In this document: one piece after another, positions 1 through 8,327 of the stretch
How positions within the stretch are numbered: the stretch's first letter is position 1
Layout: each line of letters starts with the position of its first letter
Assembly (NCBI RefSeq): GCF_000716335.1
Contig: NZ_KL591008.1
Location: 272,108 to 322,583, forward strand
Reading direction: 5' to 3'
DNA: 50,476 bases
Source: Streptomyces sp. NRRL S-118
GTDB taxonomy: Bacteria > Actinomycetota > Actinomycetes > Streptomycetales > Streptomycetaceae
Position numbers and translations under genes: made by a program
Notes under the pieces: model-generated
Database searches by the model: none
What the model saw: only the letters and a program-made list of their open reading frames with translations
Told to the model about the DNA's origin: nothing

Positions 1-388
1 CCTCCAGCTCCTGCGGCAGGTCCCAGTGGTAGAGCGTCGCGACCGGCCGGATGTCCGCCGACCGCAGCTCGTCGACGAGCCGGCGGTAGAAGTCCAGGCC
101 CTTCTGCACCGCCGGGCCCCGGCCCGTCGGCTGGACCCGGGGCCAGGCGACGGAGAACCGGTAGTCCGACACCCCCAGGTCCTTCAGCAGCGCCACGTCG
201 TCCCGCATGCGGTGGTAGTGGTCGGCGGCGATGTCACCGGTGTCGCCGTTGCGGACCTTGCCCGGCACACGGCTGAAGGTGTCCCAGATGGACGGCGTCC
301 TGCCGTCCTCGTCGGCGGCACCCTCGATCTGGTACGCGGCGGTGGCCGTGCCCCAGCGGAAACCGGCCGGGAAGGTGAGCGCGGTCAT
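1..388 (-). CDS. GH1 family beta-glucosidase, N-terminal part (runs off the left edge)
   Basis: Cytoplasmic glycoside hydrolase that would release glucose from imported beta-linked oligosaccharides. The visible 129 residues start [20 protein letters not shown] and carry the GH1 N-terminal signature ([14 protein letters not shown]), followed by the usual SIWDTF, the DHYHR segment and the YRFSVAWPR strand. The catalytic glutamates lie beyond the window. A GGGAG stands 4 nt before the ATG. It begins 53 nt after the MalG-type permease on the same strand, so it is probably the last gene of the sugar-uptake operon and shares its LacI-type control. Family certain; substrate (beta-1,3 gluco-oligosaccharides) is inferred from the neighbouring GH81 gene. 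Confidence 0.93.
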   Translation of the reverse strand, partial: MTALTFPAGFRWGTATAAYQIEGAADEDGRTPSIWDTFSRVPGKVRNGDTGDIAADHYHRMRDDVALLKDLGVSDYRFSVAWPRVQPTGRGPAVQKGLDFYRRLVDELRSADIRPVATLYHWDLPQELE

Positions 389-441
389 GAGACTCCCAAC
401 GGAGGTGAAGTGGACAGGAGGAGAGGGAAAGCGGGGGCCGG

Positions 442-1278
442 TCAGCCCTTGACGGCGCCCTGCATGATGCCGCCGACGATCTGCCGGCCCAGCAGCCCGA
501 AGACCAGCAGCACGGGCAGGGTGCCGAGCAGCGTGCCCGCCATGATCACGGACTGGTCGTGCACATAGCCGCCGCCCAGCTGGCGCAGCGCGACCTGCAC
601 GGTCGGGTTCTGCGAGGAGAGGGCGACGATCGGCCAGAAGAAGTCGTTCCAGGCCGCCATGAACGTCAGCATGCCCAGCACCGCCATTCCGGGACGGGCG
701 ACGGGGACGACGATCGACCAGAAGATACGGGCGTTCGACGCGCCGTCCACCCGTGCCGCCTCGATGAGCTCGTCCGGCAGCGACTGCACCAGGAACTGGC
801 GCATGAAGAACACGCCGAACGCCGACACCAGCCCGGGCAGGATCACCGACTGGAGCTGGTTGACCCACTCCAGCTTCGCGATCAGCATGAACAGCGGGAT
901 CACACCCAGCTGCGGCGGGATCATCATCGTGCCCACGGTCACCGCCAGCAGCGCGCCCCGGCCGCGGAAGCGCAGCTTGGCGAAGGCGAACCCGGCGAGC
1001 GTGCAGCACAGCACCGTGCCGACGGTGATGGAACCCGACACGATGAAGGAGTTCAGCAGCGCCGTGCCGATGTCCGCCTCCTCCAGCACCGCTTCCAGGT
1101 TCCGCATCAGGTTCGGTCCCGGGAGCAGAGCCGGCGGCACCTGCGCCAGGTCCGCGTTCGAACGGCTCGCGGCGACGATCGTCCAGTAGAACGGGAAGGC
1201 GGAGACGAGGACGGCCAGGATCAGGACCGCGTACGCGACCTTCCCGCCGTGCATCGTGCGCCCGGCGCGCGCGGTCAT
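442..1278 (-). CDS. Carbohydrate ABC transporter permease, MalG type
   Basis: Inner-membrane subunit of a sugar importer, 278 aa with about six membrane helices. The EAA loop that docks on the ATPase is visible ([20 protein letters not shown]). The ATG overlaps the stop of the upstream permease as ATGA, so the two are translationally coupled and I start at [13 protein letters not shown] rather than further upstream in the same open frame. No ATPase gene lies nearby; in streptomycetes such importers commonly share the MsiK ATPase encoded elsewhere (established for other sugar systems, inferred here). It is followed 53 nt later by the GH1 beta-glucosidase. Confidence 0.93.
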   Translation of the reverse strand: MTARAGRTMHGGKVAYAVLILAVLVSAFPFYWTIVAASRSNADLAQVPPALLPGPNLMRNLEAVLEEADIGTALLNSFIVSGSITVGTVLCCTLAGFAFAKLRFRGRGALLAVTVGTMMIPPQLGVIPLFMLIAKLEWVNQLQSVILPGLVSAFGVFFMRQFLVQSLPDELIEAARVDGASNARIFWSIVVPVARPGMAVLGMLTFMAAWNDFFWPIVALSSQNPTVQVALRQLGGGYVHDQSVIMAGTLLGTLPVLLVFGLLGRQIVGGIMQGAVKG

Positions 1279-2216
1279 CGGGTGGCCTCCTTGCGGGCGC
1301 GGCGGCGCACCATCAGGGCGTTGACCCCGACGAGCACCAGGATCAACAGGAACATCACCCAGGCGACGGCGGCGGCCCTGCCCAGGTGGAAGAAGCCCCA
1401 GCCCTGCTCGTACAGGTACAGCCCGAGCGTCTGGTACTGGTGCGAGATGCCGCCGGAGACGCTGCCCTCGAACAGCAGCGGCTCGCCGAAGAGCTGCGTG
1501 GCGCCGATCGTCGACACGATGGTGGTGAACACGATCGTCGGGCGCAGCCCCGGCAGCGTGACGTGCAGGAACTGCCGCCAGCGCGAGGCACCGTCCATCT
1601 CCGCGGCCTCGTACAGCTCGGTCGGGATGGACTGCATGCCGGCGAGGTAGATCAGGGCGTTGTAGCCGGTCCAGCGCCAGATGACGATCGTCGACACCGC
1701 GATCTGCGAGGCGACGGTGCCCGTCTGCCAGTCGACCGGGCCGAATCCCACCAGCCCCAGGACGTAGTTGACCAGACCGAAGTCCCGCCCGAAGAGCTGC
1801 GCGAACACGAGCGTCGCGGCGGCGACGGACGTCGCGTACGGCAGCAGCATCGCCGTGCGGAAGAACGTCCGGCCGCGCAGCCTGTAGTTCAGCAGGTGCG
1901 CCAGGCCCAGCGCCATGATCAGCTGCGGGACCGTGGAGATGACGCCGATCGTGAACGTGTTGCGGAGCGAGATCCAGAAGAAGTCGTCCGTGAAGAGGGC
2001 GGTGTAGTTGCCCAGGCCGCGCCACTGCATGTCGCCGGGCGTCTGGAGTTCGACGCGGTACAGCGAGACGAAGGCGGTGTAGAGCAGCGGGAAGAGGCCG
2101 AAGGCGGCGAAGAGGGTGAGGAACGGAGCGATGTACGCGTACGGCGAGGCCGCCTGCCATGCGCGCCGGAGCCTCGTGCCGCGTGGGGCGGCGACGGGTG
2201 GAGCGGGGAGGGTCAC
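1275..2216 (-). CDS. Carbohydrate ABC transporter permease, MalF type
   Basis: Inner-membrane subunit of the same importer, 313 aa, with a short Pro/Arg-rich cytoplasmic N-terminus, about six membrane helices and the EAA motif ([21 protein letters not shown]). It pairs with the MalG-type protein with which it overlaps by 4 nt. It is separated from the upstream binding-protein gene by an unusually long 528-nt gap rich in repeats and a large inverted repeat, which may let the binding protein be made in excess over the permeases. It belongs to the unit controlled by the TGAGAGCGCTCTCA site at 4113-4126. Confidence 0.93.
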   Translation of the reverse strand: MTLPAPPVAAPRGTRLRRAWQAASPYAYIAPFLTLFAAFGLFPLLYTAFVSLYRVELQTPGDMQWRGLGNYTALFTDDFFWISLRNTFTIGVISTVPQLIMALGLAHLLNYRLRGRTFFRTAMLLPYATSVAAATLVFAQLFGRDFGLVNYVLGLVGFGPVDWQTGTVASQIAVSTIVIWRWTGYNALIYLAGMQSIPTELYEAAEMDGASRWRQFLHVTLPGLRPTIVFTTIVSTIGATQLFGEPLLFEGSVSGGISHQYQTLGLYLYEQGWGFFHLGRAAAVAWVMFLLILVLVGVNALMVRRRARKEATR

Positions 2217-2324
2217 GGTACGGGCCCTTCAAACGAGTCGATACGAACACGAACGATGCGGCGGCTTCCGCTGCGCGGGGCGCTGCGTGCGGGGGCGCTC
2301 CGGGGTGCGGGGCCTGGTGGTTAC

Positions 2325-2410
2325 GTGGGTCCCGCCGTGGTCCGGGGCGGGTGCTTCGGTTCGGGGGCCCGTGCGGCTCGGTGGGTCGCGCCGTGGTCCG
2401 GGGTGGGTGC
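2325..2410. repeat. Imperfect 30-nt tandem-spaced direct repeat
   Basis: Copies at 2325-2354 and 2381-2410 share 28 of 30 bases, with a common core CGCCGTGGTCCGGGG, spaced 56 nt start to start. Found only in this spacer within the window. Confidence 0.7.
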
Positions 2411-2421
2411 CGGGGCCTCCG

Positions 2422-2494
2422 GTGGGGGGCGGCCGGACTCTCGTTCACCGCGCTTCGCGCGAGTTCGGTCGTCTTACGTCCGGCCACCCCCCAC
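2422..2494. repeat. Large inverted repeat (17-nt arms) in operon spacer
   Basis: Arm GTGGGGGGCGGCCGGAC at 2422-2438 pairs with GTCCGGCCACCCCCCAC at 2478-2494 with a single mismatch. The RNA of either strand could fold a long stem enclosing a second small hairpin (CGCG around CTTCG). On the minus strand it lies between the sugar-binding protein and the permeases, a typical place for an element that ends or stabilises the upstream message. Confidence 0.7.
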
Positions 2495-2511
2495 GCTCCG
2501 ACCCCGTCCCC

Positions 2512-2615
2512 CTCACGCGCTCCGGGGTTGCTCCCCCGCGCGGGTGGGCGCGCCCGGCCCCGTCTCCCTCGCGCGGGTGGTCGCCCCCGGCTCACGCGCT
2601 CCGGGGTTGCTCCCC
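2512..2615. repeat. Exact 25-nt direct repeat
   Basis: Copies at 2512-2536 and 2591-2615 are identical over 25 bases, starting CTCACGCGCTCCGGGGTTG. A partial third copy (GCGCTCCGGGGTGC) lies near 2295-2308. Confidence 0.75.
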
Positions 2616-2744
2616 GCCCAGGGGCCGTGGCCTGCCTCCTGCCTCGCCTCCGCGCGCAGGGCCCACCCCGGGGACCCCCGTGGCCGGGACCGGGCAGGGG
2701 TCCGAAGGCCAGGGAGGTACCGGGGGCGTAGCCACCGGTAAGGG

Positions 2745-4064
2745 TCAGCCCGTCGCGTTGGCGACGCCCTTCTTCGCGGTGGACCACGCCTCGTCCGGCG
2801 GCGTGCCCTTCCGCTCCACCTCGCTGAGCGCGTTCGTGATCTGGTCGGCGACGTTCTTGTCGTGGACCCCCAGCACCTGCACCGGCGCGGCCTTCGCCGC
2901 GTCGCCGAAGATGCGGCCGATGGGGGCGCCCGAGAAGTACGGGTCCGTGGCGTCCGCGATCGTCGCGATCGCGCCCGTCGACGACGGGAAGTTGCCCTGG
3001 GCGCGGAAGAGCTTGGCCTGCTGCTCCGGGGCCGTGAGCCACTGGATCAGCTCGTACGCCTCCTTCTTGTGCTTCGCCGCGCGCGGCACGCTCAGGTACG
3101 AGCCGCCCCAGTTGCCCGCGCCTCCCGGCAGCTTCGCGATGTCCCACTTGCCCTTGCCCGCGTCACCGGCCTGGCCCTTGATGTAGCCGAGCATCCACGC
3201 GGGGCAGGGGATCGTCGCGAACGACCCGGCGGCGAACGCCTGGTTCCACTGGGGCGACCACTGGTCGAGCTTGGCGCTGAGGCCCGCGGCCGCGGCCTCG
3301 GCGGCGGTGTCCCACGCGGCCTTGACGGCCGGGTTGGACTCGTAGATGAGCTCGCCGGAGGCGTTGTAGTACCGCTCCTCCTCCTGCCCGATCATGATCG
3401 TGTAGAGGCTGCCGACGCTGTCGAGCCATGCGCTCTTGGCGGGGGCCTTGGCCTTGTACTGCTTGCCGAGCTCCACGTAACCGTCCCAGGTGGACCACCG
3501 CTTCGCCAGCTCGGTGCGGTCGGTCGGCAGGCCCGCCTTCTTGAGGAGGTCCGTGCGGTAGCACATCGCCTCCGGCCCCACGTCGGTGCCGAGGCCCAGG
3601 ACGCGGCCGTCCTTCGTGGTCGCCGCGGACCACTTCGCCTCCGCGAACTGGTCCTTGAGCTTGTCCGCGCCGTACTTGGTCAGGTCCTCGAACTTGTCCG
3701 CCTGCTGCTGGGTGACCGACGCGATGCGGCCGACCTCGATGCCCTGGACGTCGGCGAGCCCGCCGCCGCCGGCGAGCCGCGTCTGGAGGGACTTCCAGTA
3801 GTCCTGCTCGTCCTCGGTGTCGGTCTGCTTGATCTTGATGCCGGGGTGCAGCTTCTCGTACTCGGCGTACAGCCCGGCCTCCTTGTAGCCGAAGGAGCCG
3901 AAGAGGTCGACGGTGACCGTGACCGTGCCGTCGGACGCCTCGTCCGCGGACCCGGATCCGCAGGCGGCGAGCAGCGCCCCGGCGAGCGTGACCGCGCCGA
4001 GCCGGACGGCGGTCCTGGTGACGGCCGATCTCGTGGCCCTACTGGCGGCTCGGGCGATGGGCAT
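2745..4064 (-). CDS. Extracellular sugar-binding lipoprotein of ABC importer
   Basis: 439-aa lipoprotein that captures the oligosaccharide for the two downstream permeases. The N-terminus has an Arg-rich stretch, a hydrophobic segment and a lipobox LLAAC with Cys35 as lipidation site, then a Ser/Asp-rich linker and an SBP_bac_1-type two-lobed domain with many surface Trp/Tyr. I start at MPIARAASRATRSA because GGGAGG lies 8 nt upstream; a longer in-frame ATG would place the operator inside the gene. It is the first gene of the operon (binding protein, two permeases, GH1). A promoter-like TTGACG-N18-CACGCT and the palindrome TGAGAGCGCTCTCA precede it. Confidence 0.94.
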   Translation of the reverse strand: MPIARAASRATRSAVTRTAVRLGAVTLAGALLAACGSGSADEASDGTVTVTVDLFGSFGYKEAGLYAEYEKLHPGIKIKQTDTEDEQDYWKSLQTRLAGGGGLADVQGIEVGRIASVTQQQADKFEDLTKYGADKLKDQFAEAKWSAATTKDGRVLGLGTDVGPEAMCYRTDLLKKAGLPTDRTELAKRWSTWDGYVELGKQYKAKAPAKSAWLDSVGSLYTIMIGQEEERYYNASGELIYESNPAVKAAWDTAAEAAAAGLSAKLDQWSPQWNQAFAAGSFATIPCPAWMLGYIKGQAGDAGKGKWDIAKLPGGAGNWGGSYLSVPRAAKHKKEAYELIQWLTAPEQQAKLFRAQGNFPSSTGAIATIADATDPYFSGAPIGRIFGDAAKAAPVQVLGVHDKNVADQITNALSEVERKGTPPDEAWSTAKKGVANATG

Positions 4065-4112
4065 GGGAAGCCTCCCTTGGCTTCGGAGGAGCGGGGATGC
4101 CGAGAGACGCTC

Positions 4113-4126
4113 TGAGAGCGCTCTCA
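4113..4126. promoter_or_regulatory. LacI-family operator, copy 1
   Basis: Perfect palindrome TGAGAGCGCTCTCA, about 8 nt downstream of the predicted transcription start of the sugar-binding operon. The same 14 bases occur at 4267-4280 and 8232-8245. It resembles the CebR-type box TGGGAGCGCTCCCA with the third base pair changed. Confidence 0.85.
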
Positions 4127-4140
4127 CCAAACTGCGTCGG

Positions 4141-4170
4141 AGCGTGCCCGCTGCGGCCCCCCGGCGTCAA
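4141..4170 (-). promoter_or_regulatory. Putative promoter of the sugar-uptake operon
   Basis: On the minus strand, TTGACG (4170-4165) is followed after 18 nt by CACGCT (4146-4141). The predicted start near 4134 puts the operator at 4113-4126 just inside the transcript. The -10 match is weak. Confidence 0.4.
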
Positions 4171-4226
4171 GACTCGAACGCATAACGGCTGCGGTCACCG
4201 GCCAACTCCCGCTGTTGCCGGATGTA

Positions 4227-4256
4227 TTGACAGTCATGTTTCAGGAGTCTTACGTT
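4227..4256 (+). promoter_or_regulatory. Promoter of the GH81 glucanase gene
   Basis: TTGACA (4227-4232), 18-nt spacer, TACGTT (4251-4256), a good match to the principal vegetative promoter. The expected start near 4263 lies directly before the operator 4267-4280, so a bound repressor would block initiation. Confidence 0.65.
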
Positions 4257-4266
4257 CCTCGGCAAT

Positions 4267-4280
4267 TGAGAGCGCTCTCA
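4267..4280. promoter_or_regulatory. LacI-family operator, copy 2
   Basis: Palindrome TGAGAGCGCTCTCA, identical to the other two copies, placed at about +5 to +18 of the GH81 transcript. Confidence 0.87.
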
Positions 4281-4313
4281 AGCGCTCGCCCCCCATACCC
4301 CGAGGTGCTGTCC

Positions 4314-7085
4314 ATGCCATCCCCGCGCACCCGATCAGCCGCATTGCTCCTGGCCACGGCCTTGGCGACGCTCGGCCTGGGCGGTCCCGCCGCCGCCCCG
4401 GCCGCAGCGGCCACCGTCCCGGTCGGTGCAGGCGGTTACTCCGACACCCGCCCCGCCGGAACCTCCGGCCCCACCACCAACACCGGCACCCCGGTCACCC
4501 CCAAGCTGACCGCGGCCGCCCAGGGGAAGCCCGTCCCCACCAACGACTGGTGGTCCTCGCTCGCCTTCCAGCGCTACGGGGACAACCCCTGGTCGACCCC
4601 CATGTACGGCCACCCCCTCACCTACCGGGCCACCGCCGCCGGCCTGGACGTCGGCTACCCCACGGCGCCCGCGATCGTCGGCGACGGCCGCCAGTACGAG
4701 TACGCCCACCAGCGCGACCTCACCCTCGGTCTGACCGGCCTGAACTCACCGGACACCAAGGCCGACGCCTGGTCCGACTGGACGGTCACCCCGTACTGGT
4801 CCGACGGCACCCGCACGCTGCGGACGACCATTGGGCACGGCCTGCCCTTCGTGTACGCGAAAGGAACCGGCGGAAGCGCCCGCATCACCACCGCCACCGC
4901 CCCGGCCGTCTTCGCCGACCAGGGCAACGTCCTCGGCATCACCGTCGCCGGCCACCACTACGCCCTGTTCGCCCCCACCGGCACCGACTGGACCGTCTCC
5001 GGCTCCACGCTCACGGCGCCCCTCGGCGGCAAGGACTACTTCTCGCTCGCCGTCCTGCCCTCGACGGACGCGCTCGCCCTGTACAAGAAGTACGCCTTCA
5101 GCTTCGTGACCGGGTCGAAGGCCGCCTGGAGCTACGCCGGCGGCACGGTCAGGGCCACGTACACCCTGACCACACAGCCGCAGGAAGGCACCGAGACCGG
5201 CAGCCTGCAGGCCCTCTACCGCCACCAGTGGCTGCACACGACCGACCCGCTGACGCCGTACACGTACGTCTCCCCGCGCGGCACCATGAAGGTCCGCGAG
5301 GGGCTGTCCTTCACCACGAGCCAGCGGGCCGCCGCCGTGCTGCCCGGGCTGCCGAAGTCGGCCGGCACCGACCCGGCCCGGCTGCGCGGCCACCTGCGCG
5401 AGGTCGCCGACGCGGCGGACCCGTTCGCCGGTGCCACCGACACCTACTGGACGGGCAAGGCCCTCGGCCGGCTCGCCCAGCTCGTGCCGCTCGCGGAGCA
5501 GACCGGCGACACCGCCGTCCGCGACAAGCTGCTCGGGCTGATCAAGGGCCGCCTCCAGGACTGGTTCACCACCGGCGGGCCGAACGAGTTCTCGTACGAC
5601 ACGGCATGGAAGACGCTGATCGGCTACCCCGCCTCGTACGGCAGCGACACCGAGCTCAACGACCACCACTTCCACTACTCGTACTACGTCTACGCGGCGG
5701 CGGTCGTCGCCCAGTACGACCCCGGCTGGGCCGCCGACTCCGCGTGGGGCGGCATGGTGAGGACACTCGTCCGCGACGCCGCCAATCCCAGCCGCACCGA
5801 CAGCGCCTTTCCCTTCCTGCGCGGCTTCGACGTGTACGCGGGCCACAGCTGGGCCTCCGGCCACCAGGGATTCGCCGCCGGGAACAACCAGGAGTCGTCG
5901 TCGGAGTCCACGAACCTCAGCGCCGGGCTGGTGCTGTGGGGCTCGGCCACCGGGGACACCGCCCTGCGGGACCTCGGGGTGTACCTGCTGACCACCGAGT
6001 CCGAGGCCATCGCCCAGTACTGGTTCGACGCCGACCAGCAGGTCTTCCCGGCCTCCTTCGGCCATGACACGGCCGGCATGGTCTGGGGCAGCGGCGCCGC
6101 CTACGCGACCTGGTGGACCGCGAATCCCGAGGAGATCCACGGCATCAACGTCCTGCCGGTGACCGGCGGTTCCCTGCACCTGGGCGGCGAGAAGGCGGCC
6201 ATCCGCCGCAACATCGCCGAGATGGAACGCGAGAACGGCGGCCCGGCCGTCGAATGGCGCGACATCCTCTGGGAGTTCCAGGCCCTCGCCGACCCCGCCG
6301 CCGCGAAGGCGAAGTGGGACGGCGGCCACGCCTCCTACACTCCGGAGGCGGGGGAGTCGAAGGCGCACACCTACCACTGGATCACCACGCTGGACGCGCT
6401 CGGCGCGCCCGACGCGGCCGTGACCGGTGACATCCCCACCTCGGCCGTCTTCACCAAGGGCACCGTCCGGACGTACGCGGCGCACAACCACGGCTCCACC
6501 GCCCGCACCGTGACCTTCTCCGACGGCGCGAAGCTCACCGTCCCCGCCCGGTCGACCGCCACGGGCACCGGCAGCGGCGGCACCGACCCGGACCCCGGCC
6601 CGTCCACCGGGGACACCTTCCAGCTCCGCTCCGGCGGCACCCTGACGACCGCCACCGGCGGGACGGCCGGCAGCGACACCATCGCCTCGGCGGGCGGCGC
6701 CAACCACGACGGCACCCCGTACCAGCCGCTGGTGTACGAGGCCCGGGGCGTCAACGGCACCCTGAAGACGGGAGGCGCCACCGCCTTCCGGCTCCAGGTC
6801 GACGCCGGGACCACGGTCGGGCTCGGGCAGCAGGCACGGGTCAGCTACGACCTGACCGGCGACGGGACCTTCGAGCGGACGGAGACGTACCACTACTTCG
6901 CCACCGACCCGGTGGCCGGCTGGGAGGAGTACGGCCAGGCCCGCGGCCTGAAGTCGGCGACCGGAGCACTGGGCGACCTCAAGGGCGGCACCGTGCGGCT
7001 GGAGGTGTGGCCCGCCATCGGGAGCGGCACCGCGAAGCTCCAGACCGGTACCGACCGGTCCGTGCTGGTGATCCCGTACCAGTAG
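4314..7085 (+). CDS. Secreted GH81 endo-1,3-beta-glucanase with C-terminal accessory module
   Basis: 923-aa exported enzyme that cuts beta-1,3-glucan such as laminarin or fungal wall glucan. Start chosen at MPSPRTRSAALLLATALA, with GAGGTG 6 nt upstream and a clear Ala-rich signal peptide. The GH81 domain (about residues 60-735) contains NDWWSSLAFQRYGDNPW near the N-terminus, the ELNDHHFHYSYY motif (Asp450, expected general acid) and NNQESSSESTN (Glu527 and Glu531, expected base region). A Gly/Asp/Pro linker near residue 760 leads to a 150-aa beta-rich module ending at the C-terminus; it resembles glucan-binding modules of other beta-1,3-glucanases, which I cannot confirm. Regulated by the operator at 4267-4280. 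It ends 3 nt from the convergent LacI gene. Confidence 0.93.
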   Translation: MPSPRTRSAALLLATALATLGLGGPAAAPAAAATVPVGAGGYSDTRPAGTSGPTTNTGTPVTPKLTAAAQGKPVPTNDWWSSLAFQRYGDNPWSTPMYGHPLTYRATAAGLDVGYPTAPAIVGDGRQYEYAHQRDLTLGLTGLNSPDTKADAWSDWTVTPYWSDGTRTLRTTIGHGLPFVYAKGTGGSARITTATAPAVFADQGNVLGITVAGHHYALFAPTGTDWTVSGSTLTAPLGGKDYFSLAVLPSTDALALYKKYAFSFVTGSKAAWSYAGGTVRATYTLTTQPQEGTETGSLQALYRHQWLHTTDPLTPYTYVSPRGTMKVREGLSFTTSQRAAAVLPGLPKSAGTDPARLRGHLREVADAADPFAGATDTYWTGKALGRLAQLVPLAEQTGDTAVRDKLLGLIKGRLQDWFTTGGPNEFSYDTAWKTLIGYPASYGSDTELNDHHFHYSYYVYAAAVVAQYDPGWAADSAWGGMVRTLVRDAANPSRTDSAFPFLRGFDVYAGHSWASGHQGFAAGNNQESSSESTNLSAGLVLWGSATGDTALRDLGVYLLTTESEAIAQYWFDADQQVFPASFGHDTAGMVWGSGAAYATWWTANPEEIHGINVLPVTGGSLHLGGEKAAIRRNIAEMERENGGPAVEWRDILWEFQALADPAAAKAKWDGGHASYTPEAGESKAHTYHWITTLDALGAPDAAVTGDIPTSAVFTKGTVRTYAAHNHGSTARTVTFSDGAKLTVPARSTATGTGSGGTDPDPGPSTGDTFQLRSGGTLTTATGGTAGSDTIASAGGANHDGTPYQPLVYEARGVNGTLKTGGATAFRLQVDAGTTVGLGQQARVSYDLTGDGTFERTETYHYFATDPVAGWEEYGQARGLKSATGALGDLKGGTVRLEVWPAIGSGTAKLQTGTDRSVLVIPYQ

Positions 7086-7088
7086 CGG

Positions 7089-8153
7089 TCAGGCCGACGC
7101 CCGCCGGACCAGTTCCGTCGGCGTGATCACCGAGCCCGGGGCGCTGCCCGCCCCGGGCTCGTCCCCGTTCTCCGCCCGGTTCAGGACGCGCATCAGCAGC
7201 CGGACCATGAGCCGCCCCATGCCCTCCACGTCCTGGCGGACCGTCGTCAGGGGCGGGTCGGTCGCCTCCGCGATGGACGTCATGTCGTCGAAGCCGACCA
7301 GCGCCACGTCCTCGGGCACCCGCAGCCCGCGTTCGCGCAGCACCCGCAGCGCTCCGGACGCCATCAGGTCGTTGGCGGCGAACACCCCGTCCAGGTCGGG
7401 CCGGCGCGCCAGCAGCTCCGCCATCGCCCGCGCCCCGCTCTCCTCGGTGAAATCGCCCTGGGCGATCAGCCCGGGCCCGGCGTCCAGCAGGACGTCCCGG
7501 TAGCCGTCGAGCCGGTCCACCGCGGACGTCTGGTCGCGCGGCCCGGCGATGTGCCCGATGCGCCGGCGGCCCAGCGAGAGCAGGTGCCGCACGGCCTCCC
7601 GGGCCCCACCGCGGTTGTCCGCGTCCACGTACGGCACGGCGAGTTCCCCGGTGGCCCCGGCCCAGCCCGGCCGCCCGCCGAACACGGCCGGGATCTGCAC
7701 GCGGCGGATCACCCCGGGCAGCTCGTCGTCGTCGTGCACGGAGAAGGCGAGCGCGCCGTCGACGTGGCCCCCGCCGAGGTAGCGGCCGATCCGGTCGTAG
7801 TCGCCGGGACCCTCCACCCACAGCAGGACCAGCTGGGAGTCGTGGGCCGTCAGCTCACGGCTGATGCCGCGCACCTGCTGTTCGAAGAAGGGGTCCGAGA
7901 AGATGCGGAACTCCGGCTCCGCGATGATCACGGCCACCGCGCCGTTGCGGCGCGTCACCAGGGTGCGGGCCGCGTGGTTGGGGATGTAGCCGAGCTCCTC
8001 GACCGCCCGGCGGACCTTCTCCACCAGGGGCGTGCGGACCCCGGCGGCGCCGTTCACGACGCGCGAGACCGTCGCCCGGGAGACCCCGGCGCGGGCCGCG
8101 ACGGCTTCCAGGGTGGGACGGGCCCCGGGGGTGGGCTCGGGCAAGGCGGGCAA
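7089..8153 (-). CDS. LacI-family transcriptional repressor of the beta-glucan locus
   Basis: 354-aa regulator. An N-terminal helix-turn-helix with hinge (RPTLEAVAARAGVSRATVSR, then NGAAGVRTPLVEKVRRAVEELGYIPNHAARTL) is followed by a periplasmic-binding-protein-like effector domain. I chose a TTG start at 8153 because GAGGAG lies 5 nt upstream and the protein then begins 12 residues before the DNA-binding domain, as is usual. It very probably binds the three TGAGAGCGCTCTCA sites, including one in its own promoter region (8232-8245), so it is likely autoregulated. The inducer is probably a beta-1,3 gluco-oligosaccharide, inferred from the controlled genes. Confidence 0.92.
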   Translation of the reverse strand: MPALPEPTPGARPTLEAVAARAGVSRATVSRVVNGAAGVRTPLVEKVRRAVEELGYIPNHAARTLVTRRNGAVAVIIAEPEFRIFSDPFFEQQVRGISRELTAHDSQLVLLWVEGPGDYDRIGRYLGGGHVDGALAFSVHDDDELPGVIRRVQIPAVFGGRPGWAGATGELAVPYVDADNRGGAREAVRHLLSLGRRRIGHIAGPRDQTSAVDRLDGYRDVLLDAGPGLIAQGDFTEESGARAMAELLARRPDLDGVFAANDLMASGALRVLRERGLRVPEDVALVGFDDMTSIAEATDPPLTTVRQDVEGMGRLMVRLLMRVLNRAENGDEPGAGSAPGSVITPTELVRRASA

Positions 8154-8206
8154 GGGCGCTCCTCGGCTGCGCGGCGGACCGTACGCGGGCTTGTACGTAC
8201 AGGAGC

Positions 8207-8245
8207 AGCGTAGCCGGTGGCGGCGACTGCGTGAGAGCGCTCTCA
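8207..8245 (-). promoter_or_regulatory. LacI gene promoter region with operator copy 3
   Basis: On the minus strand a -10-like TACGCT lies at 8212-8207. The palindrome TGAGAGCGCTCTCA (8232-8245) covers the expected -35 position (8230-8235), a different geometry from the two structural-gene promoters and one suited to autorepression. Confidence 0.7.
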
Positions 8246-8285
8246 CGAGGTGGGACGGGAGGTGGATCGGTGGTGCCGGGGCCGG

Positions 8286-8319
8286 GAGCCGCCGCCCCAC
8301 CCCTGAGGGGCGGCGGCTC
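8286..8319 (-). terminator. Intrinsic terminator hairpin after the M1 peptidase
   Basis: GAGCCGCCGCCCC (8286-8298) and GGGGCGGCGGCTC (8307-8319) form a perfect 13-bp stem with an 8-nt loop, 8 nt beyond the stop codon on the minus strand. No U-run, as is common in streptomycetes. Confidence 0.8.
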
Positions 8320-8327
8320 CGCGGTGA

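Larger units (their letters stand above)
2217..2744. other. Long intra-operon spacer with repeats, no gene seen
   Basis: 528 nt between the binding-protein stop and the first permease start on the minus strand. I see no plausible gene with a ribosome-binding site. It contains a 17-nt inverted repeat with one mismatch (2422-2438 and 2478-2494), a 28/30-nt direct repeat (2325-2354, 2381-2410) and an exact 25-nt direct repeat (2512-2536, 2591-2615). It is extremely GC rich. Confidence 0.75.

Noticed and set aside
442..3147. A 901-codon minus-strand open frame covering the spacer and both sugar permeases' region
   Set aside because: It is the MalG permease frame extended upstream through the other permease in the wrong frame and the repeat-rich spacer; the real gene starts at 1278 with an ATGA overlap.
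4746..6893. A 715-codon open frame antisense to the GH81 gene
   Set aside because: Long antisense frames are expected in very GC-rich coding DNA; the translation is Arg/Gly/Val-rich with no domain, and the GH81 motifs lie on the other strand.
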